Source: Haemonchus contortus (lineage: Eukaryota; Nematoda; Chromadorea; Rhabditida; Trichostrongylidae). Taken from it: a DNA stretch of 64,000 bases. The notes beneath the pieces are model-generated. The model saw only the letters and a list, made by a program, of their open reading frames with translations. It did not search any database and was not told where the DNA came from. A program made the translations under genes and the position numbers. The stretch is taken from the NCBI GenBank assembly GCA_000469685.2, contig LS997563.1, forward strand, positions 7,316,437-7,380,436, in the 5' to 3' direction. Each line of letters begins with the position of its first letter. Positions within the stretch are counted from its first letter, which is position 1. This document shows, in pieces, positions 45,788 to 57,100 of the stretch.

Positions 45788-48700
45788 ATGTCGGACGAAG
45801 AATCAAGTCCAGTCTCAGGGTTAGTAGCCCTCGATGATCGTCCAAGTTCTTCTGGAACAAATCGAGCCTACATGGCTGAAGAGGTATGCGTTTTCTTCTT
45901 TCGAAGGCCAGATAGCTCATTTCAAAAAACAAGGTGACTCCTCTCAGGCTGTTGCATCTTGACAGTAGGGGCGACTGCATGTGTCCCTTCCTATACCCTT
46001 CAGATTGGACCTTCACAAATTTCTATAGCTTTTTTTCTAATTCTTGTTTTTCCCATAATTATCTTTCTCCAAACATATATTGCAGTTCTCTCGGTCATTA
46101 CTGGGATCAGTAGAGAAGTTTCACTTGCATGCAAAACACCGTCAATCCAGTGCACATGTGGTTAATGTGCTGAATCTCATGGAAATTGGTGGTGCTTCTG
46201 GCTCGTCTAAAGTCGACTACTGCATTCTTCGTGCGCTGATTCGTTCGGTTAGTTGGTTTCGCTCCAGTGGTTCATTTATATTCGGATTTTTTTCTTATTC
46301 TTTCATGACTTTTCTCCTTTCCAAATCATAAGAGGACTTTTCTTCTTTCGTTCTTGATTCGGTGCTCTTGGGATTTATCATTCCTCATCACTCTTTGTTT
46401 TCAGAAAAAGAGAAAATACTCGCCTACAGAAACTTTTCGAATACGTGGCCTGGCCACATACTCATGGTACGTTAGTATCAGCTGTCTTCTATGTATTTTG
46501 ACATGTGCTGGTTTTATTATCAAGCCTGTGTATAACGGTGGAGTTGGCTTTGATAGACTTCTGCTTTTTATTTCAATGTTGAGCAGAGAAACTTTCTCCA
46601 GTTCAAAGTGCTACTTAACGGAAGTATGAAGTTATGATGAAACGAAAAATAGAATCAATCTTGCTATTTTATCTATGAATTTGCTTCGATATGGTAATTT
46701 AGTCGACGGCTTGTAATGCCATCGTGTCATCAACTGGTCTCCATGGATTCGCTAAGCACTATCTCTATCTTAGGATTGGATTTTTCGGAGAGAATAATTA
46801 GCACTTTGATGGTCGAGTCTCAACCACCAAGAGAAGTGAGTTTATTCGGAAGGAACTTCACTGGGAGGAATTGGTTTATGATTTCGTTTGTTTTTCTTCT
46901 TGTTTTTCTTTTTCTACTTGGTACAGATGGAAGTAGAGTGCTGATATGAAGATGAGTATGAAATTTTTTCGCACGCCTCGATCCCTCTTCGGGATGCGTT
47001 TTCATGTTACTTCCATTCAGGATAGTTAAAGTTGTATGCGTAACTGGCTTTTCAAAAGTTTCGAGAGTAAAGCGATGTACAAGCCAACGGTCAACCTCCC
47101 ACCTAATACCAACTAACTGCTGTAAGGGTTAGAAAACTCGGTTGGGATAACTACCGATCCTCAACTGAATGAGTAGGCAAGACTACCAATTGAAAAAACT
47201 GTAGTCAGCCTTTCCAGGACGGAGCTGTTCCGAACACATTTTTGCTAGTCCTTTCCAATCTTGGTCGTCTGCGTTTCTGCAATCTTCACACTGGCGAATG
47301 CCTACACACATTCCAGCTACCTATCCGTCGGTTCAAGTTTAAGTGAGTGCAATGTAGTTCCCAGATTTATTCGAAAAATTGTGCAACAATCCTATACTTG
47401 CTCATAAGCCACAGCAACTTTCATACTGCTTTAGACATATTCATTGGAATAAAGCATTTTCTGAAGTGTGGCTGTTAGGTAGAGCCGTCCTCCCAGGAAA
47501 TGACAATGGTTAGCATTTTTCTGACACCATTTTATCCTTATTGATAATTGTCAATCCTCACAGTAACTAATTTTAATATATTAGAATATTTTCGACGTGA
47601 ATTCTCGTAGAATGAGTATTCGTTAATGTCAAAACTACTTCTATGCCATTTGCAGGATCCGAGCGGACTGGTCCTAGTCCATCCATTGCAGTTTTCGAGA
47701 TTCAGCCTGCACGTTTCAAAGCTTTGCTTCAGTTGGATAAAAATGTGAGCTAGCTCTCACTATATCTTTTGGAAGTCCATGCCAAATTTGAGTCCAGTCA
47801 CCTCCCGTTTTATTTCTTAGTTATTTCTATGTCATTTAGGTGTTCCATAACATACATGCAGCAGGACTTGAAGACGATGTTTTGGTGACTTTCAATAGTT
47901 CGCCGCACAGCTGTACCTTATACAGCTTTGATGAGATATATAGAAATGTTGGAGTTCTATTTTATTTATTTTTATTTATTATTTTTCAAACATATATCAT
48001 CGTAGTGCTTGTGTATTTGGGATTTATTTTTCACGTCGTTACAGCACTGTACGCGTGTATATGATCCGTTGAAAGAAGCTGGGCAGTGTGGGGATATCTG
48101 TTTTAACGTCAAACTCTATGATAGGCCTAAACAGTTGTTGGATGTGAAAGGTGAGTATTGTTTAAGAGCGCGCATTATTATGTTACACCCAAAACCATGG
48201 AAAGGGAAGCTGACCATTATACTATTTGTACATCCGTTCCTACGTCACTACTGTATAAACTGCTTTTCGACACCGGAGAAGTGGGGGAAGGTTTATTGTC
48301 TCATATTATGCGGCTTAGGTATCATTAATATGTAGATACATATACATATACAAATCAGAACTACAAAGTTGTGCAAACGTGATACAACCATTGTGCTACG
48401 TCTCATTTAATGACGGAATTGCATGGATACGATATATAATACATCATGTAGGTTTCGTTTTAAACAATGAATGTGAACATGTGTACAAAAAGAACAACTC
48501 AAAAGGTTTTACGTGAAAACTCATAAAGTTGCGATGATATGGCAATAAAGATCCAGTTCAACGGTCATAGTACGGATATAGGCCTGATATGATTTGTGGG
48601 ACCTCCATTTTCCCATTTGCATTACCTGGGCACATGTACTATTGTATTGTAGAAACCTCGAAGTAGTTGATCTCTCCATGGACAATAATACATATTTGCA

Positions 48701-51700
48701 ATATGTATTATTGTCCATGTAGAGATCAACTACTTCGAGGTTTCTAGCCTCGCTAAGTCTCAGGAAACCGTTGAAGAGCAGTATAGCCAGAGCCAGCCGT
48801 GGAAAATGCTTTGGGATCTGAAGATAATGCTCCTAAATGTACTAAACTATTAAAATCTGTCGTGCTAATAAAGGCTTTCCTGATTCTTCATCCATGTCTT
48901 TCTGTTTGCCCAGGAAGAAACTTAAAGCTGCCGAGACCATCGGTTAGGAGCTATGTTGTCCTTTTTAAATACAGTAAGTCAAGTATAGGTTCCTCGCCTT
49001 CGGAATGGGTATGTCCTTGACTCGTTCCGCTCCCCAACATTGTACGAACTTCTTACAGTATTGCAAATACGTCTTGAATGTCGCATTAGAACGGAGATTA
49101 TTGGGCGAGTATCTGATGGCATCTGCTGTGGTGGCTGGGCGGAAGGGTGGCGCCTTTTATGTAATCAGAGAGATTGTTGTCTGTCTGATAAACGAACGAA
49201 CGAATAAATACGGTGGTTCAGTGATATATATTTATTAGTGGAAGCGGTGGTGACCGCGGGTTCTGGCCTATGCCAGAACACCTGCTAGGTGCGGAAGTTT
49301 GCACTGGATAGCAGTCTCGCCGCACAGTGTACCTGCTTCCTTCCACAGTGGTCCTGGAAAAAATATGAGGGCCGGGTGGGTGGGGCTCAACTCGTTGAGA
49401 GAATTAAAACCTGGACTGATGGTTCTCTCACGAGGACATCTTATATAGCGCTGTCCTCGTGACCTCGTAGTCATCGCCGCTACCTGAGGACATGACGAAA
49501 TAGCGTGGTCCTCAGGAGATATTGTATCGAGGCAATATCTGCGATGACGAAATGCCCTCCCCATATCGAAAAGCAGCACTAAGTCCTCAAGGAAGATGTT
49601 CTGCCGAATTTGCGTGGGTGGGTTGGTTTGGTGGCACGTTATTGTGTATGCTCCGTACATGGCTTTGTTGAAGTACGGAATAATGTATATACTATTAACT
49701 TTCGCCAAAATCATTGGACCACGATGCTGAGGGACTGAGCAGCTTGTCATCTCTTGTTTTTTTTTGTAGGAGATTTCTCTGGTGTCTACTTTGGCGGCTG
49801 TTGCAAAGTTATACTATGTGAACCACAAACTCCTCGAGAAAAATACGTCCTCCAGGAGATATCCAGCAATGAAGTTGTAAGTGGCTGTTTTCGCCTTATC
49901 TTTGCTTATTCGGTAGTATTTCTTTAATTGCTTTTTCTACATTTGAATCTTTCTCAGCCCCTTCTTCATGACCTCCGTCTGCTTGGACCGCAGCAAGGTG
50001 TAGCTCTGGCAATAGACGGCTCAACGATGATGCTTTGCAAGGATGATTCATCTAATTTTCTACGGTTCGAAGGCATTCATCTCGCTTGCTATGAAGTCGC
50101 AAGGTAAATGATGAGATCGTACTACTTAAGTTGAGATGGTGGTAGGTAGACTCAATCGGTATGAATTGATGTCCAGACCTCGTTTTTGTACGGATAGAAG
50201 ATTTACAAACAGCATTATCATGTTGTTTCGTTGTTAAAGAAGTGTGCATGTGATTGTGATAAGTAGGTAAGGTTGAGGTTGAGCTTTTGCATCCAATCCA
50301 CGATTTGTTTCCAAAATTTGGCTGCAGCCCTTATCTAACCACCCCCCCGTGACCTTGTGCCCACTAAGGTGACCAAGATTCTATTGTGTAGATGAGAATT
50401 TTGATTTTGGTCTTTTCTTAGCATGCTGACGGAACCAAAGCGAAGCGAAGTGCGAGTTCGATGGCGTACAGCTTTACTTCCAATGCGGCGTTCAGTCACC
50501 GATGGGCAGTGAGTTTCCCATTGTAAACATCTGATACTTCCACATTTCCATGATTCTTTTTTGGATGTCAACTCACTCACTGCAAACTTGTCAACTCATA
50601 TAGTGATAACTGGCTAACATCATTGCTTCAGGTGGGTAACTGGTCCTATTTATCGTGATTCTGTGAAAACGAAGTTTGGAAGGACATCCCGTGCAACAGT
50701 TACTGTGCCCGTCGTTGATAATATGCCAGTGGTAAGCTTCTTCTTACTCCTTGCTAAATATGAGCATTAGACTTTAATTTTGCCAGGGTCTTTAGGAACC
50801 CATTTAGATATGAGTGGTGTCCTGTTTTTCAGCGCGTTCTGAAGACAACGTATGATGGGATAACTGATTTGATTCACCTGCTAACTCTCTACGACATTGC
50901 AAATATGGACACTTGCACTTCCGTTGGCGCTGAGCCTGATCCAGATTGGATTTCTCTTGTCATTAGTATTCGTGGAGTCACTGGAGAAATTTACAAAATA
51001 ACTCCCGTCAGAAGTATTGATGTGGTGAGTAATTGAGATATTTTATTGTTACCCAACAGGAGTGCGTGGCGATGTACAATCATTGCAACTCATCAATCCC
51101 TCGACGTTTTCATTTTTTTCCATCTGAAACTTAGTTATTTAAATATTAATTCTGTTGAAACTAGTCGCTTGCAATTTCAAACCACAGGCTATGATCAGTG
51201 TAAGAATGCTGTTGGCTTGCCTTTCAAAAATGTTAGTCGGGAGTATCATCAGACGGCTCAAAATGGCTGCTGGAAACTCCATGAATATCAGTTCCATTTT
51301 AGGATTTTTTTATGTGATTGGCGTTCTTGTGAGTTCCGCAATTTCTAGGATACTATGAGAAAAGTGGATATTGTTGCTGATGGTGAAATTATGGTACTCA
51401 TTTGCTATGATGGAAAAAATACTATCGCCGAGATGTATCGTTTGACTGAAGAAGACGCTAAGAAGTGGCATCCAGAAGTCCCGACGGTTAGTTTTGTTGT
51501 TGAAGGACTCGCGTATGGTGCTTAACCAGCGATAACTTACTAATTGTTATCATTTTTGAGCAAAGCAAACTTTTACTTTCAAACAGTCTGATTTTCAAGT
51601 CGATACCCTAGGTTTGAAATGATGGTGGAATTGGGCTGGCGGTTTTGGTAGGAGTTTGACCTACTAATATTTCTCTTCGTTTTCGTTTCGTCAGACGGCA

Positions 51701-52945
51701 AACCAGAATTATATATTTGAAATAACGTGAAACCTATCAAAAGCAACAAATATAGTTGACGTCAAAACCTTCAAACCCCGATTCTATTATTACGTTGGGT
51801 AAAAAGTTTTGATCGCCTTTTCAATTTTCTCTTTCACAAAGTCTTATTTCCATTGAAGGAGGGTCTCAATTAGTAATATGGTCTCCATCGCTGTCCTCAA
51901 CATACGTCTAGCGATCCGGCAGTTTATTGACCCCTGAAGCCCAAAACGGTGGCGGCCGTGATTCAGAAAAGCTGGAGATCTCATTTTTGAGTTCCGAGCA
52001 ATCATCCGGAATTTCTATCGCGAAGCTGATGTTTCAGAGCAATAAACAAATGGTAATGAGACGGAGCGAGACCTGGCGAATAAGTAGAATGGGTTAGCAC
52101 TGCCCATCCAAGTTCGGCAATTTACTGACAAAACAATTTCCCAACATGCGGTTGAGCGCTGCCGTGAAAAAGGCAAACATTTTCGCGCTGCGGACGCTTC
52201 TTTCGAACGACGTTGACCAAACTCTGTAGCTGAAAAGCGTAAATCTCGGCGGTCACGGTGGAGCCCTCAGTAAGTTATCCAATGTAGAGCATTCCCTGAG
52301 AATGTCCACCGACGACACAGTAAAACCTTCCTCGGACATAGTCCACTTCTCTGCTAGTCTTGAAGGTGTTTTGTCTCGAGGCACCCGTGGGGTGAGATGC
52401 AATGACCCTTCTGGATGCACCACAGATTTTTGCGACAGCCGTCGGTGGATTATGCCCATACAGTAATTCGTGATAAACGATAACTCTCAGACAGCTTCGG
52501 ACGAGAGTTGAAGGTTGAAGTCATTTTTGCGAAGCACTTCCAAGGGGATGCTTATATATCCATTTAAAAATACAGGTTAGGGCTCGGTCTACCATGACCC
52601 ATTACGAAGTCCTTCCGAGCGGTCCTACAAAAAAATCTGGAAAGGGACGAAAAGTCGATCAAAGCTTTTTACTCAACCTAATATTTACGAGAAGGAATAA
52701 TTGGAAATAACTATCGCATAGAAGTACAGTGTGATGTTTTGATAGTGATGTATAAGATAAGAACACCGTTAATTTATTTTCGGGTGATAGCTGTCACGGG
52801 TTTTTTTTCATGTTAAGTATTTTTTATAACCTTTGTTCAGGTAGAGTCAGTTCCTGACTACACACCATCAGTGCTGAGCCGTAAACAGAGAAGAAAGCAA
52901 CGAGCAGGGCGTGCTCCGGAAATACATGATTTTCGTATACTCTAA
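45788..52945 (+). CDS. DCAF17-like protein (CUL4-DDB1 associated factor)
   Basis: Sixteen exons: 45788-45883, 46086-46247, 46405-46470, 46802-46885, 47218-47342, 47435-47508, 47656-47744, 47840-47947, 48045-48150, 49770-49876, 49958-50103, 50422-50508, 50632-50731, 50833-51024, 51349-51486, 52841-52945 (TAA). All phases close; about 594 residues against 520 for human DCAF17. Similarity to human DCAF17 is visible in order: LLVLSNLGRLRFCNLHTGEC (human LIALTAHNWLLRISATTGKI), IAVFEIQPARFKALLQLDKN followed by VFHNI, TLYSFDEI (human RLYSFQTI) and IMVLICYDGKNTIAEMYRL near the end. The last 25 residues are basic (RKQRRKQR). Human DCAF17 is a substrate receptor of the CUL4-DDB1 ubiquitin ligase, mutated in Woodhouse-Sakati syndrome. 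The exon 3 end (GTTAGT donor) and the exon at 46802 are the least certain. Introns 9 (48151-49769) and 15 (51487-52840) hold repeats. Confidence 0.8.
48651..48745. repeat. Near-perfect 45-bp hairpin in a DCAF17 intron
   Basis: The left arm 48651-48695 (AGAAACCTCGAAGTAGTTGA...) and right arm 48701-48745 are complementary at 44 of 45 positions with a 5-base loop TTGCA. On either strand this folds into one long stem. No coding content. It may be a small palindromic transposon, or a source of small RNA. Confidence 0.85.
51793..52678 (-). mobile_element. Decayed mariner-like element in the last DCAF17 intron
   Basis: 886 bp with imperfect inverted ends (left CGTTGGGTAAAAAGTTTTGA, right complement GGTTGAGTAAAAAGCTTTGA), each next to TA. 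The minus strand encodes pieces of a mariner transposase: TVTAEIYAFQLQSLVN, then LFHGSAQPHVGK where an HDNA-type motif with the second catalytic Asp is expected (here Gly), LGWAVLTHSTYSP and LAPSDYHLF-like downstream sequence. Several stops and shifts interrupt it. Clearly inactive. Confidence 0.75.
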
Positions 52946-54101
52946 AGACTTCTGTGAAATTATTTTGTTTTGATAGTTTTCTTTGCCCTTGATTGAATTC
53001 GGATGACATTTTGTCGTAGCCATTAGGATTGTGCTGTTATGCAAGTTAGCCTCAATGCAGTTGTCATCTGAAATAGAAAACCTTCGCAATAGATGGTGAT
53101 TGAGCGTGCGGTCGCGGAGCGTCCGGTTTTGTTGGTGCAATGGTACTTAATAGAAGTGCACGCGCTCCGCCCTGCACTGTAACTTTGTGTATCTCTTTTT
53201 GTTTTTCACGGGTATAATTTGTTATCAGTCTTTTTTTTTGTTGATTTTTTCTTGTACATAAAATTGTATAATCATAAGGAAATATGTGGCATTCTTGCTA
53301 AGTGGAATCAAGGGTGGGCAAAGCATCCCGCTACTGCAAATGATTCATCTAGGTAGCTTTCTTAATTTTTGTCCTATTTTGTATATAATGAGATGGCGAG
53401 GCCTGCCAAACCTCCTTCTCTGCGCTCTAGCCTTTAGTATCAGAGACGCAGGGTGCCCCTGCCCAAGGCTACGTGACTACTTGGACTTCCTCTGCGTCCT
53501 TAGCCGCAAAAAGTTAGAGCGCAGAGAAAAATACTCTGGGTGAAGGACACGGAGGTTGGTGGCGGGGTCCTTGTTTCGAACTGTATTTGGTTGCTTTAAT
53601 ATTTATTTACATAATCATGGGTGCAATTCCATACACCATGCGAATAATCTCAACGGTATAACTAATGGAACAGCTTCGCCCGAGTTTAGGGAGTTACGGT
53701 ACCACCCAGATGAGAACGTGCCTCTCGGGGGTTCCAGCGGAGAGTGCATTCATCATGTAGGCACATGACCGGTTCCACCCAGTTTCCCTTGGCGACAGCA
53801 ACTGTCGCAAGTGGGCCACAATTGACTCACACAGCTGGCATGTTTCGTCATTGGGTGTAGTGATACGTCTCGCTGATAAGCTCTATCTATATTTCCCTTT
53901 ACTTTTTTCTTGTCTGAAGAAGTAGCACCTACTGTAGTCGCTTCCGGTTGTGTACTTTGAACTTTTGTTTACCGCCTAAGTTGTGTCTAAACTCTGCTGT
54001 AAACACATTCTCTCTCTCTGCCCCTTTCTTTGCTTCTTTGCGGCTGACGTGTACTCTTTGAGCACGACGCTGTATTGAACCATCGTTATCCCCATATCGT
54101 T
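52946..54101. other. Interval between the DCAF17-like gene and flad-1
   Basis: Holds the DCAF17 3' UTR (ATAAAATTG near 53259) and intergenic DNA. A 14-bp inverted repeat (TTCTCTGCGCTCTA at 53416-53429, TAGAGCGCAGAGAA at 53515-53528) encloses about 85 bp. No further gene seen. Confidence 0.45.
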
Positions 54102-57100
54102 ATGTTCAGAGCTCTATCACTAAGAGCCTTTCACAATTTTCACATACCGCTTGATGAAATGAGGCCGACAGCAGGTCTTATAGGTAAGTTACATGTTGTT
54201 TTCAAGATTTTCATAATTTCTATGGAAAAACGCCAGTCGAAAAGTTTTTGGAAAACTCCAAGGGTTCGGTGGTGTTGAAAAAGCGCTATTTTGTTTGGAA
54301 TTCAACGGAACTGTAATTTTTTGGAGAAAAGCCAACTTTTTAAGAAAATTCGTTTGAAGTCCTACATATTTAATACATCAAGGATGCATTTGAATTAATC
54401 TATTTTTTTTTATTTCAGTGATAGGGGATGAAATATTAAAAGGATCAACAATGGATACTAATTCTCATTTTATATGTAAAAAATTGCATCAACTCGGTGT
54501 CCAAGTGAAAAAGGCAAGTTTTTGAGTAACTTTTCTCTTTTCATATATTAAGATGCGTCGTTATTGCTGCGTTATTGTTTTACCTGACATCTTTTCTCTT
54601 TTAGCTTACAATTTCTTATTCTTTTTTCCCTGTAATAACTGAACTAATTTATGATTTTGAGCGATTCCGTTAAAAAAGATACCACCTGTGGTCGTATCTT
54701 TTTAACCTAGACAACCCTCATTATACAAAATTGCAATTGCGGCCACGTCGCTGTCAAACGGTTGCATCGGTCGTCGATGTTATCGCGACGCATGAGTGAC
54801 GCGTGCGGTAATCGATCTTAGTGCAGGTAGCTTGCCCCGGCTTCACCCTTTCGTCTACCGACCAATTAGCCCTTATCGCATTGATTGCTTGGTGTGGCAT
54901 CGGCTATTGATAACGTGGAGAGCTTTTTGCATTTTACCATGTGGTTGGGAGTAGCAGTAGGTCTTAGCTCCCTCTTGCTGAGAGACGAAGAAAGCCTTAT
55001 TGAACGACCTTTCAATTCGCTATCGTTATCATCTACTGGGGTGGTGATTAGCTACGCGATCAGAGAAAGTACATGTCCAGCGAGCGATCTGCTGCACTTT
55101 AGGAAAAGCTCATTCACTCATGAAATAGCGCTGACAATGTTTGATCGACGGGTGTTCGTGTGGTTCGTGCGTTATGATAAAGGCGGCCACCAAAGCAAAC
55201 CACAAAGCTGGCCTGGCTGCGATTACAATTTACACAGGTGAGGAATGCCTGACTGCGACCCACACGGTGGTCTTCGTCATCGATCGTGATCAGCGGCACT
55301 GTGTGCTTTTTATTCCACCTCTCTCGCACTAAATATATTTGTATACATTCGAATAGATGCCAATATATGTATCTGCCATTTCCAACCATTTTGGGTTTCT
55401 GATTATTTAATCAAGAAAGTAGGATTGAACAGAATGTTTGGTACGATTGTTTTTGAATATGCTGATTTTTATAAAGAATTCTTAGTTTTTATTTTTAACG
55501 TTTCTCAAAAGTCCTTAGTTCTACTAGATTTTTTTAAAGGGAATCTGGGGGTAATTTTGACTCTGCGCATTCACTTATGTTGATTCTATTTTATTGTAAG
55601 ATCAAAAGTTGCGCGAAAAACGTGAAAAAACCCTCTGCTTTTTTTATAGACCATTCTTAATAAAGTATATCAATTATATTCTATTTCCCAAACAAGTCTT
55701 GAAGTACGTGTTATTTATTTTCTGCATTATTTGCAAAATTGTTTTTTGTAGATATCATCTATCGGTGATAACGTTGACGATATCAGCGATGAAATCCGTT
55801 CATTTAGTGAACGATTCGACTACGTATTCACCACTGGTGGTGTAGGACCTACCCACGACGACAAAACTTATATCGGTTGGTCATACTCTTATTTCTCGAT
55901 ACTTTATCTTCGTTCGTTATCCATAAAACTTAAATTCAGGTTTGGCGCGAGCGTTTAATGAAGATTTACGGCAATCTCCAGAAATAGTCGCTGCCATAAA
56001 ACGATATTTCCCTGCAAAACACTTGTCAACTGAGCACAACGCATTTGTGGAGAAGTTGAGCATGGTGAGGCGATTTTCCTCGTCATTTTGCTTTTTTTTA
56101 GGTCTTGAGTACCGTTGTAATCTGTGGACACTACTTCAAGTTGTCAGGTTCTATCGTTCGGATGTTTTGTAGGTGAAAATCTCATTTTTTACTCGTTTGG
56201 ACATCCCCTTTGCAAATAGGCGGCCAGGAACTGGTTAGAAATTTGGAATTAGTCTTTGTGTTTTGTTTGAGCATTGACCTTATCTCTGTTTGACAGTGGA
56301 ATCCGTAACCATCTTCAAGGCGTATAGTCAGTCCACCAGTATAACCCTTTTCCCGAGTATTCTCCATACTGCGAGTTCGATCTTTATTGATAGGTAACGG
56401 GAGAGTAATAGATACTAGGAGGGTCGGTTAAGTTTGCAGGGCTGCAAAGGGGCTCAATTTTAGAGTATGGAGTGCTAAACCCCTAATTGTTCATATGTGC
56501 GTCAGAGACTCGCTATTTCCGCGCCTGCGCACTTTTTTAGCGTTTTTTTCGAACTTCATGTGCTCCTGCAATTCTGATTGCTCCCTGATTGAAAAATGTG
56601 GCTCACAGTCGTCTTTTTAACGTCTCCTTAGATTCTTTCTTCATTAATTCGCCTTTGAATTGAAGACTCTTCACATAGTACTTGGGTTTATTGTAGGGTT
56701 TAATCAGTGAATTTTTAGATCCCCGTTTCGGCTGAGTTGCTTTGGAGTACAGCTAATGGTAAGCCTTCAAACTTTCCAGTTGTGAGGATACGAAATGTCG
56801 TCACGTTACCCGGTGTTCCACGTTTCTGCGAGAAAGCTTTGGTAGAATTGCAGGTAAGAAGGTCATCTTCACTGCTGATGTTTTTTAAAACTGGCTTATT
56901 TTCTTCTGTTTTATCCCTTTAGTAGTCGTATTCTTGCGTTTTCTTTCCATTTTACACACATTGTAAAGTGGTTCCACAATAGAATGGCTCCATGATCGAA
57001 GCAGTTTTTCTCCTTCCTTTATGTAGCTGTGATTTTCGGGAAAGTGTTATATTTATTTACACATCTATTTACAAGTACTGTGGCTCAATGTAAGGAAAGG

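Noticed and set aside
46405..46801. DCAF17 exon 3 donor at 46467 (GTACGT)
   Set aside because: It leaves phase 2 with no compatible next exon. GTTAGT at 46471 joins in phase 0 to the exon at 46802 and restores similarity to DCAF17.
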